Shown: positions 34,704-46,700 of the stretch, one piece after another
Layout: every line of letters starts with the position of its first letter
How positions within the stretch are numbered: position 1 is the first letter of the stretch
DNA from: Achromobacter marplatensis
GTDB lineage: Bacteria; Pseudomonadota; Gammaproteobacteria; Burkholderiales; Burkholderiaceae_B
Direction of reading: 5' to 3'
DNA: 64,000 nt
NCBI RefSeq assembly: GCF_002209535.1
Contig: NZ_NJIG01000017.1
Coordinates: 54,256 to 118,255 of the forward strand
Translations under genes and position numbers: made by a program
The notes under the pieces: model-generated
Told to the model about the DNA's origin: nothing
Database searches by the model: none
The model's input: only the letters and a program-made list of their open reading frames with translations

Positions 34704-37700
34704 ATGGCGATCATGCAGGCACGGATGTCGGAAATGGGCGGTAAGGGAAACAGGGCGCGTACGCCGGGGCGCGGGCGTCCGAACTGGCGTCCGACGCCGC
34801 TGTCGCAGGCGGTCACTGCGCTGTTGATCGCGGGTAGCGCCAGCAGCGCGGCGCAGGCGCAAACGCGCGCATTCAGCCCCGGTTGGTTTTCCGACAAGAA
34901 CGCCGTGCAGTCCACCGCGCAACGCACGGGCCGCATGCCGGATGGCAGCGTCGCGGGTATCGGCGCGAGCGCGCGCCAGCAGCAACAGTCGCGGCAGCAA
35001 CTGCAGCGTTCGCTGGACAACTTGAACCGCACTGCCGCAGCGGTGGCCGCGCAGCAGGCCGCCCAGGCCGCGGCGCGTGCCGCCGCGGCGGCTACCGGCG
35101 GCGATGTGCCGGACGGCCTGACCGAAGGCGGGCTATGGGCGGCCGAGGGCGGCCTTGCGAAATGGGAAGGCGCGAAAGCCGCCAAGTCCAGCGTGGAGAA
35201 CGGCCGGCAGGTTGTCACCATCGAGCAGACGCAATCGCGGGCCATCCTGAACTGGGACACCTTCAACGTTGGCCGCAACACCACGGTGCAATTCAAGCAA
35301 GGCGTGGACGATGCGGTGCTGAACCGGGTGGTCGGCGCATCGGCCAAGCCCAGCCAGATCCAGGGGGCCATCAAGGCCGACGGCACCGTGATGGTGGTGA
35401 ACCAGAACGGCGTGATCTTCACTGGCACCAGCCAGGTAAACGCGCGCAACCTGGTGGCAGCGGCTGCCACGATCACGGATGCACAGTTCCGAGACAAGGG
35501 GCTTTACGTCGACAACGGCGCGCAACCGACTTTCCAGGACGCGCTGGGCCGTGTCGAGGTGCAGCCGGGCGCCGCCATCCAGACTGCGACGCCGATTTCC
35601 TCCACCACGGGCGGCGGCTACGTGCTGCTGCTGGGCAAGGAAGCCGCGAACGCCGGCACGATCAACACGCCGGGCGGTCAGGCGCTGTTGGCGGCCGGCG
35701 ACAGCTTCGTGATCAAGCGCGGTCAGGGCACATCGGGCAACCTCGTCTCCACGACGAAGGGCAATGAGGTGACGCCCGCGGGTACGCCGGGGCGCGTCGT
35801 GAACACCGGTTTGATCCAGGCTGCCACGGGCGACGTGACGTTGACGGGCGGCGACGTGGTGCAGGGCGGCGTGGTGCTGTCGAGCACGTCGGTCGATACG
35901 CGCGGCACGGTGCACCTGACCGCGACGGGCGCGGACGGCCGGATCACGGTGGCCGAGAACAGCACCACGGCGATTCTGCTGGACCGCAGCGGCACCCTGG
36001 CGCTGGACAGCCAGCGCGACGGCCTGCGCGTGCCGCCGGCGGCGCAAGGCGATTCGCCGTTGTTGGCGGCGGGGGCCGACCGGCGTGAACTGTCGCGGGT
36101 GGAGATCAGCAGCTCGGGCACGGTGGATTTCACGGCGGGCTCGATCACGCTGGCCACCGGCGGGCAGATCGCCGTCCAGGCCGCGCAGCGCAGTTTGCTG
36201 CGCGATGGTGCGGTGCTGGACGTGTCGGGCGCGGTGGGCGTGCCCGTCGCGATGGAAAACAACAGTCTCAAGATCAACGTGCAGGGCAACGAGCAGCGCG
36301 ATGCCCCCGTCAACCGGGACAGCGGCAAGCTCAACAACAACGACGTCTGGGTCGATATCCGAGACCTGGTGCTGGTGCCGGCGGGTACGAACGGCTACGC
36401 CACGGACCGCTGGTACACGGCCGGCGGCCTGCTGGAGGTGAGCGGCTATCTGGGCACGCAGGGGCATGCCGTCAACGAGTGGATGGCGCAGGGCGGCAAC
36501 GTCGAATTCACCGGCGGCGACGTGGTGACGCGGGCCGGCTCGCAGATCAACCTGTCGGGCGGCACGCTGGACGTGCAGGACGGCATGGTCCGCCAAAGCT
36601 GGCTGCGCGGGGTGGATGGCCGGCTGTACGAGGTGACGCGGGCGCCGGGCGACCTGGCCTATACGGGGCTATACAAGGGGTTTGAGGCCAACAGTGAACG
36701 CTGGGGGCAGACGCGCTATTTCTACAACCCGCTGATCGCGCCGCGCGAGCGTTTCGAGACCGGCTATACCGTCGGGCGCGACGCGGGCCGTCTGGTGATC
36801 GGCACGCGCAGTGCCGTGCTGGAAGGCGAGCTGATCGGCACGACGTTCCAGGGTGACCGGCAGAACGCGGCGGCGCAGGCCGGCCTGGATGGTTACCAGC
36901 AATCGCAGCGCGCGGTGGCGCGCGGCGCCCAACTGGTGGTGGGCACCTATACGCCGTACTACAGCAAGGCCACGGGCGCGCTGCAGTACGCGCTGGGGCG
37001 CGGCGACGGCACGGTCGATCAGGTCGTGCTGTCCGACCGGGTGGCGGCAGTTGCCGCCGGTCTGGACCTGGCCACGGCGCTGCCCGAGGAACGCACGGGC
37101 ATCCTGCACCTGGATACGACGCGGCTCAATGGCTTTGGCCTGGGCGCCGTAAAGATCGCCGCAGGCGACATTGCGGTGCAATCGGACCTGACGGTGGCCC
37201 CGGCGGGCGACATCACGCTGTTCGCGAACAACCTGGTGGTGGACGCCGCGCTGACGGCCAACGCCGGCAGCATCCGGCTGGGCAATGTGCTGTTGCAGGC
37301 CACTCCGAGCGGCATGGCCGACACCACGGCGGGCGCGGCGAACGCGGGCGGCGGGCTGACCGACGACCGGCTGACGCTGGGCGCGCGGGCGCGCCTGGAC
37401 ACGTCGGGCCTTTGGGCCAACCTGGCGCTGGCGCCGGGGCAGACCGGCGCCATGCCATATCTGAACGGCGGCAGCGTGTCGCTGCGCAGCAGCCTGGATA
37501 TGGACCTGCAAGCCGGCAGCGTGATTGATGTGGGTTCGGGCGCCGCGCTGCGCGCCAAGGGCAACGTCACGGGCGGCAAGGGCGGCAACGTGACCGTGGA
37601 AGCGGTGGCGGGCGGTACCGCCACCGGCGGCCGGCTGGTGCTGGACGCGGAACTGCGGGGCTACGGTGTTGAGGGCGGCGGTACGCTGGCCGTGACGGCG

Positions 37701-40700
37701 GGCAAGGTCGTGCTGGGCGCCAAACCGTCTGACGCCGGCGACGACGTGCTGGCGCTGGCGGCGCCGTTGTTTCAGCAGGGGTTCTCGCGCTATGAGATCA
37801 CCGGAAGCGGCGGCGCCTCGGTGGCCGAGGGCGCGCACATCGACGTGTCGATGCCGATGTACCGCCCGGTAAGTGATGCGATGGGGCTCGCGACAGGCGC
37901 GCCGGCTCGTGCGGCATTGGAAACCTGGCAGCCGCCGGTCTACCTGCACGACCCCGTGGCGGGCACGGTGACGCGCCGCCGCGGCGCCAGCCTGTCGCTG
38001 CAAAGTGGCCGCAGCCTGTCGCTGCCGGGGGCGGACGCCGATGCGGCGTTGCTTGTCGGCCGCGGCGCGCAGATCAATGTGGACCCGGGGCAGTCGATCC
38101 AACTGCGCGGCGCGGGCCAGATCACGGTGCTGGGCGCGCTGACGGCCGCCGGCGGCAAGATCGATATCCGCCAACTGCGCATGGGCGACATCGATGTGGC
38201 GGAGTCCATCGAGACCGCCACGGGCCAGGTGCACAACCGGTCGATCTGGATTGGTGAGCAGGCGGTGCTGAACGTGGCCGGCCGCGCGGAAACCGGTGTG
38301 GATGCGCAAGGCCGCCGCTATGGCGTGGCGGACGCCGGCGGGGTCATCGTGGTCGGCGGCGAGATCAATCATGACCGCGCCACGGCGACCTCGTCCGACG
38401 CTTACGTCATCATCCGGCCGGGCGCCGTGCTGGATGCGTCCGGTTCGAGTGCGACCGTGGACGTGAACGGGGTGGGTCCCTTGCAGCTGGACCGCAACGG
38501 CGGCCGTATCGCGCTCAGCTCCTACAACGGCCTGTTTCTGGACGGCACTTTCATCGCGCGGGCCGGCGGCGCAAGCGCCGCAGGCGGCGCCCTGGATATC
38601 GCGCTGGAAACGCCGCTGTACCGCAGCGCGGGCGATAACCCGTCCAGCATGGAGGTGCAGGTGCCTCGCGAGCTGGTAGTGGCGGCAGGCAAAGGCGACG
38701 CCTTGGCGTCCGACCTGAAACCGGGCGAGGCCGCCGACGCGCTGCGTTACGGACAGGCCCGACTGGACGTTTCGCGCCTGTTGGCGGGCGGAGGCTTTGA
38801 TCAGTTGGGGCTGCTGTCCAATGGCTTGATGTCGTTTGACGGCGCGATCGATATCTCGCTCGGCCAAAGCCTGCGCCTGTACGCCGGCGCGTTTTCGTTG
38901 GCACCGGATGCCGATGCGGCAACACGCGTGAACCTGGCGGCGTCGCAGGTGCGCCTGTCCGGGCCGGGCAAGTACACCGCCACCAACGGCGTGATCCGGC
39001 CGCGCGTGCTGTTCGGCGATGCGCCGTCGGTGGGGGCGGGCGTCTTCACGGTGCGCGCCGCCGATCTGCTGGAAGTGGGCAACAGCCTGTCGTTCGGCAC
39101 CCAGGGCAGCATCAACCGCAGCGCGGGCGGCCTCTTGGCGGTGGCGCGGGCGGGCTTTGACCGGGTGACGCTGGAAAGCGGCAGCGACCTGCGCTTCTTG
39201 CTGCAGAACGACAGCGAGCCGCGCACCCGGCTGTGGACGCGAGGCGATCTGGACCTGACCGCCGCGCAGTTGTATCCGGTGACGGGCGCCGAGGCCGAGG
39301 TGCTGGCGGGCTATACCCGCAATCCGGTATCCGGCGTCAATGTGTTCGATCCGACCCGCACGCTGCGGGTGGGCCGGTCGGGCGACGCCACCGTGCCGTT
39401 GCCGGCCGTGCCGTATTCGGCATTTGGCTCGCTACGCCTGGCGGCAACCAACGTGGAGCAGGGCGGTGTGGTGCGTGCGCCGCTCGGCGCCATTGTCCTG
39501 GGCGACGTGAGTTCGGTGTTGGGCACGCAGCGCCTGACCTTGTTGCCGGGCAGCGTGACCTCGGTCAGCGGCGCGGGGCTGTTGATGCCCTACGGCGGCA
39601 CGACCGATGGCGTGTCGTACAAGTTCAAGGGCGCGGAAGTCTCGCTGGTAGGCGCCGGTGGCGCCACCGGCTCGGGAAGCGGCGCGTCGTTGCGCACGGG
39701 CATCACGCTGGGGTTCCGCGATGTGGACGCGCTGCCGGGATCGGTGCTGGACCTGTCTGGTGGCGGTGAACTGACCGGCGCGGGCTTCGTGTCCGGACGC
39801 GGCGGCTCGACCGACGCGCGTTATTCCCCGCTGGTGCGCAACAATCCCAAGGGCGGCTTCACCTTGCCCGGGCTGGCGGCCAATCCGGTCTATGCCATTG
39901 TGCCGGGCGTGCAGCCGGGCTATGCGCCGGTCGGCGGCGAAGCCGGCGCCTCTGCCCCGGGCCTGGGGCAGAGCATCACGATCGGCGCGGGCGTGCCGGG
40001 CTTGCCGGCAGGCACCTATACGCTGATGCCGTCGACCTATGCGTTGTTGCCTGGCGCGTTCCGCGTCGAAATCAATACCGGTGCAACGCCGGGCGCCGCC
40101 ATGGCGCCGGCGCAGATGCGCAATCTGTCGTGGGCGGCCAGCGGCACGCTGTCCACTGCGGGTACGCGGGTGGCCGACAGCCTGGCGACCCCGGTGATCC
40201 TGACTCCGGCCAACGTGCTGCGCACCTATTCGCAATACAACGAGACCAGCTACGCCAGCTTTGTGCGCGCCGATGCGGCCACGCGGGGCGTGCCGCGCGC
40301 GATGCTGCCGGCCGACGGCCGCACCCTGCGCCTGGCAATCCATGCCGGTTCGCAGGACGGGCAGGCGCTGCGCTTTGACGGCCTGGCCGATTTCAAGCCC
40401 GCGGAGGGCGGCTTTGGCGGCGCGGCGGCGCTTAGCGGCGGCAGTTCGAATGTGGAGATCCTGGCGGCAGGCCAGGCGCCCACGGCGGGTTTTGCGGGCG
40501 CGTCGGTGCAGGCCGATGCGCTGGTGGCGCTGGGCGCCAGCCGGTTGGTGATTGGCGCGCTGCCAGTGGTGATGTACGGCCAGGGCGGCCGCTTCTATAC
40601 CTTCCAGGGCGACGCCAGTGATGTGGTGATGCGCGCCGGCGCACAACTGGCGGCGCCCGAGGTACTGATTTCGGCGCGGACGATCGAGCTTGAAGCGGGT

Positions 40701-43700
40701 ACCGGCATCTCGACGCTGGGCCGCGGCGCGCCGTCGGTGGATTCCACCGACGGGTACGCGTTCGAACCCGGCAGCAGGGGGTTGTTGGCCGTGTCCAACG
40801 GCCGCCTGGATGTCTTGGCGCCCGATGCGCTGGGCACGGGCGCGATCCGCGTCGGCACCTGCGCGGCGCTGCCGTGCCAGGGCGTGACGCGGCTGTATTC
40901 CGAAGGCACGATCGCCGCAGCCACCAACGGCACCTTCGACCTGGGCGAGCAGGTGCTGTATGGCACCCGCAACCTGACGCTGGCGGTCGGGGCGATCAAC
41001 GCGGGCACCGCCGATGCGCTGGCGCAGGCGGCCGCGCGTGGCGTGCTGCCCAACGGGTTGACGCTGAACCAGAACATCCTGGGCCGTCTGCTGCGTGGCG
41101 ACACCAGCACCGGCGCCCCGGCGCTGGAGCGGCTGACGCTGACGGCGCGCGAGTCCATGAATTTCTACGGCACGGTCGCGCTGGATACGCGCGACCCGCT
41201 CACGGGCAAATACAGCCTGTCCACGCTGTCCCTGGGCACGCCGGCCATCTACGGCTACGGTGCGGCCGGTGACGAGGCCAGCATCCGCACCCAGAACCTG
41301 ATCTGGAACGGCGCCACGCAGGCGCCTGGGGCGGTGGCGGCCGGCGGGGCCGGCACGGGCCACGGTGTGCTGCGCATCGAGGCCGAACGCATCGAGTTCG
41401 CCTACGGTCAGGGCGCGCAGCCCAGCGGGTTGGACGATAACGACCGCTTGGCCCTGGGCTTTGCCAGCGTCAACCTGAACGCCAGCGAACGCATCACGGC
41501 CAATCACCGTGGCAGCCTGGCGGTATATGAATCGCAAGGCGCGTATGCCAGCGGCAGCGGCTACGCTTACAGCGGCGGGAATCTCGACCTGAACACGCCG
41601 CTGTTGACCGGTTTGGCGGGGTCCGTGAACAAGATCACGGCCGGGGGCGACGTCCGCGTGGCGGCGCTGCCGGGCGCGCAAGCGGCAACCGTGCAGGAAC
41701 TGGGCGCGGAACTGAGCCTGGCGGGCGCCAATGTGCGCGTGGACGGCGCCATCGTGCTGCCCAGCGGCAAGCTGACGCTGCAAGGCCGCGACAGCGTGGT
41801 GCTGAGCGGCACGTCGCAACTGGACGTGGCCGGCCGCGCCATCGCCTTCAACGACGTGTTGCGCTATAGCTGGGGCGGCGACCTGATCCTGGAAAGCAGC
41901 CAGGGCGGCATCCGGCAAGAGGCTGGCTCGGTGATCGATCTGTCGGCCCTGGAGAACAACGCGGGCAGCCTGCGGGCCGTGGCGCTGGCGCCAGGCGCAG
42001 GCCAGGTGGAGCTGCTGGGCCGCATCCTGGGCGCCAGCTCGGGCCATTACGACGCCGGCGGCACCGCGGTGCCGTATCGCGCGGGCAGCATCGACATCCG
42101 CGCGCAGCGGCTGGGGGCGGCGGGCGCCTTGAACGCCGATTTCGACGCGCTGAATCAACGCCTGAACGACGGCGGCGTGCTCGGGGCGCGCAGCTTCCAG
42201 ATCAAGCAGGGCAGCTTGACGGTCGGCGACACGCTGCGCGCCAACGACGTCAACCTGTCGATCGACGGCGGCAGCCTGACGGTGGTGGGCCGGGTGGACG
42301 CCAGCGGCGAGCGGGTAGGCCGCATCCGCCTGGCGGCGCGCGACGGCTTGACGTTGTCGGGGACGTCGGTGCTGGATGCGCACAGTACGGTGCTGCGCGT
42401 GGACAGCTACGGCAAGATCATCGACGCACCGAACCGCGCGGTGGTGGAACTGAATTCAGGCCAAGGCGTGCTGACCCTGGCCAGCGGCGCGCGTATCGAC
42501 CTGCGCCACGGTACCGCCGCCGCGGGGCAGCTCGACGGCGTGCAACGCGGCACGCTGGAATTGCTGGCGCCGCGCATCGATGCTTCCGGCAACTCGGAAA
42601 TCAACGGCGGCGGGGCGCCGGGGTCCGCCGCCCGCTATGGCGACATCGCCATCGAGGCGCGCGGCCCGCTTGCGATCGACGGCGCCAAGTCGATCACGCT
42701 GACCGCCATGCAGCGCTATGACGATGCCGAGGTGGGCAATCCGGGTGACCGGACCAACGGCCGCTATTACCAGATCATCAATCAGGCCTACCTGCAAGCC
42801 AAGCACGACGACAGCACCGCCTTCATGGACGGAGCGGTGGTCAATGGCAACCTGATCAACGGCAAGCTGGTGGGCCTGAACAACGCCACTTATCGTGACG
42901 TTTTCCATCTGCGTCCGGGCGTGGAAATTGTCAGCAAGACCGCCGACGGCGATCTGGTGGTGCAGGGCGACCTGGACCTGTCGCGCTACCGCTACGCAGG
43001 CGTGAACCCGCGCACGCCGTTGACGGGGGTATACGGCTCGGGCGAGGCCGGCGCGCTGATCCTGCGCGCCAAGGGCAACCTGGATGTCTACGGCAGCATC
43101 AACGACGGCTTCGCGCCGCCGGCCGCCACGCCGGACGACGAGCACGGCTGGGTGCTGACGCCCGGCGTGCAGCCGTTTGGCGGCGACGTGGTGTTGCCGC
43201 GCGGCGGCGTCACGCTTGCGGACGGCACCGAGTTCCCCGGCGGCAAGACGCTGAACTACCCCTTGCCCCTGAAGGCCGTGAAACTGGCGGCGGGCACCCG
43301 TTTGCCGGTGGAGGCCGCGCTCGACCAGGAGCTGTCCCTGGCCAGCGGCACGGTGCTGTCCGGCGACGTGCGGGATGCGTCCGGCCAACTGCTGTACGGC
43401 GCTGGCACGGTGCTGAGCCAGGCGGTGGACCTGCCCGCCGGCACGCGCCTCGGGGCGGGCACGCTGCTGGTCGACGGCACGTCGCTGCAGTCGTTCACCT
43501 GGCCCGCGAACGTGGCCCTGCCCAATCTGTACACGACGCAAGGCTACGAGCCGAACGTGCTGCTGATGGAAGGCACCATTACGCTCAAGCAAGGCGCGTT
43601 CATTCCGTCGCAGACCAAGCTGGTATTTCCGGCTGGCACCGACTATGTGGACCTGCGGCCCGGCACGTCGGCAGACCAGCGGCGCAATTGGGCTGTGGCC

Positions 43701-46700
43701 CAGATGCTGCCCGCGGGCAGCCAGTCGTGGTCGGTGCAATTGGTAGCCGGCGCCGACCTGGACGCGGCCGATCCGCGCCGGGTGCTGACCGGGCCGACCG
43801 CCGGCAAGTTGACGCTGGCGGACACGCATTACAACGCCAGTCTGGTTCAGGGCGGCGGGTGGGTCTGGGGGCCGGACGCCGAGCAGTCAGGCTTTGAGCC
43901 CGGTACGCCGGTGCCGGACGATATGGCCTGGTTGTGCGACGTGATCGAAGGATTCTGCGAGCGCGGGGACGCCAACGGGGTGTCGGTGACGCCGCATACC
44001 CAGAATTTCAGCGTGCTGCGCACCGGCACCGGCGATCTGGACCTGAACGCGGGGGGCGATATCAGCCTGATGTCGGCCTATGGCGTGTACACCGCCGGTA
44101 CGCAGTCGGCGAACATTGCGTCCGCCTACCAATTGCCGCGCGGCCGCTTCGGCGCCACGGTGCTGGGCGACGACCATGCGACGACCTACGAACCGTTTGT
44201 GACGGCAGGCAGCGGCTACCAGGCCTGGTATCCCGAAGCCGGCGGTAACCTCAGCCTGTACGCAGGCGGCGCATTGCGCGGCGACGCGTGGGGCCTGACC
44301 GCGCAAAGCACGTACGACGCCCGCAGGGTGGATGCCAGCGTGGGCGTTGGCAATTGGCTATGGCGCCAGGGGACGGGCAGCGCAAACGGGGGCGATACGC
44401 CGACCGCATGGTGGATCAACTTTGGCAGCTACACCCAGGCACCGTCAGATTTCAAGGACAACACGCCGTTGCTGGTGGGCTTTACCGGCTTTGGCGCGCT
44501 GGGCGGCGGCAATGTCAGCGTGCGCACCGACGGCGATGCCGGCAACATCGAGGCGCGCGGTTCGCGTAGCAACCCGCGCAGCCAGGGACTGGTCGTGGCG
44601 GTGGGCAGCACCGGCCGCATTGCGGCCGACGGCGGCATGACGTTGACCGGTGGCGGCGATATCGACCTGCGCATCGGCGGGGCGCTCAACCCCACGCAGA
44701 ATGCCCGAGGCGGCGTGTCGTCGACCTCCGGGCCTACGCCGTACTACGGTGATCCCGCCATCGACATGCAAGGCGCGCTGATCAACCTGCGCGGCAGTGT
44801 GCAGTTCGCGGGCGGCGCGATCGGCGGACTGGATCTGCGCTATGGCAGCCAGCCAGCCCTGCGCGACGCCAAGGACAGCCGAGGCTACGATCCTTATGAA
44901 TCCTCGCTGGCCAGCGCCACCGGCGGCTTGGCGCTGATTCCGGGCGATGCGGTGATTCGGGTGGACACACGTGGCGACCTGGTAGTGGGCGGCGCCAGCG
45001 ATCCCGGCCGTGTCGCGTTGCAGAACAGCACGCCGTTCCGGTTGCGCGACGGCACGCAGATCGATGGCGGCGGCTACAGCTGGTTTTCGATGTGGACGGC
45101 CAACACCGCCATTGAACTGTCCAGCGCGGGCGGTAATCTGACGCCCAGCCGGCAGACGTCGCACAGCGCCCAGGGCCTGGCGCTGCAGACCGGCCGCAAC
45201 ACGTCCGCGTCGGATGCGCGTTATCTGTACCCCTCGATCCTGCGCGCCACCGCGTATGACGGCAGCATCTACGCGGGCGTCTCGGCGGGCTACCTGAACG
45301 CCGAGGACGGCGGCCTGCCGTATTCGCTGACGCTGGCGCCCGGCGCGCGCGGCCAGCTCGAGCTGCTGGCGGGCAATTCTATCTACGCGGGCGGCTACGC
45401 CATCAACCGCTCGGGGGCCGACCCGGCCAGCGTGGCCAACGTGCTGGCACCGGCGTTCGCGGGCTATACCTCGCAGGCCACCAGTGCCGTCACCTTGAGC
45501 AACCAGGGTGCCAACGGCATCACCGGCACCCGTAACACGCACTTCCCGTTGTTCTACTTCGATGCGCCCACGGCCAGCGCGGCCGGGTCAGGCCAGGTCA
45601 CGCGCCTGTATGCCCGCGACGGCGACATCGTGGGGCTGCGCAGCGGCGAAACGCTGGCGATCATCGCGGGCCCCAACCTGGGGCAGACCTGGTACGAGGC
45701 CGCGGGCCCGGTGTGGATGATGGCCGGACGCGACATCGTGGCCTCCGGCACCGATAACGGCGCGCAGTTGAACGTGCCGACGACCAACGGCTACTACTTT
45801 GCCGCGGGCGTGGCCTCGGCTACCTCGTCCGGCAATCTGTTCCTGCACGGCGATGCGCGGGATGTGTCGCGGGTGTCGGCGGGCCGTGACATTCTCTACA
45901 GTTCCTTCCAGGTGGCCGGCCCCGGCGCGCTGGAAGTCACCGCCGGCCGCCATGTGCTGATGGGCGACCGGGCGTCGATCAACAGCCTGGGCGCAGTGCT
46001 GCCGGGCGACCATCGTCCCGGCGCATCGATCGCCGTGCAGGCGGGCGTGGGCGCCAAGGGACCGGACTACGCGGGCTTCCTGGCGCGGTATCTGGACCCG
46101 ACCAACGCGGCGGACCCGAGCCGTCCGCTGGTGGACCAGGGCCTTGCTTTCAAGACGTACGAGGCGGAACTGCTGCTGTGGTTGACGCAGCGCTATGGCT
46201 TTGCCGGCAGCACCGACGACGCGCGCGCTTACTTTGCCGCCTTGCCGGCGGCGCAGCAGCGCATCTTCGCCCGCCAGGTGTATTTCGCCGAACTGCGGTC
46301 GGGCGGCCGGGAATACAACGACAAGGCCAGTCCGCGCAGCGGCAGCTACCTGCGGGGCCGCCAGGCGATCGCCGCGTTGTTCCCGGAGACGGCGCCGGGC
46401 GCGTATCAAGGCGACATCACGCTGTATGGCGCGTCGGGCATCCGCAGCGCCTTCGGCGGCGATATCCAGTTGATGACGCCGGGCGGGCAGCAGGTGTTCG
46501 GCGTGGAGGGCGTCGCGCCGCCGGCATCCGCGGGCATCATCACGCAGGGCGAGGGCAGCATCCAGCTGTATGCGCTGGGCAGCATCCTGCTGGGCCAAAG
46601 CCGCGTCATGACGACGTTTGGCGGCGGCATCACGGCGTGGTCGGCGCAGGGCGACATCAACGCGGGCCGCGGTTCCAAGACGACGGTGCTGTACACGCCG

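Noticed and set aside
39432..42383. 983-codon minus-strand open frame within the exoprotein gene
   Set aside because: Antisense shadow of the beta-helix repeats; His/Arg/Gln-rich with no family motif.
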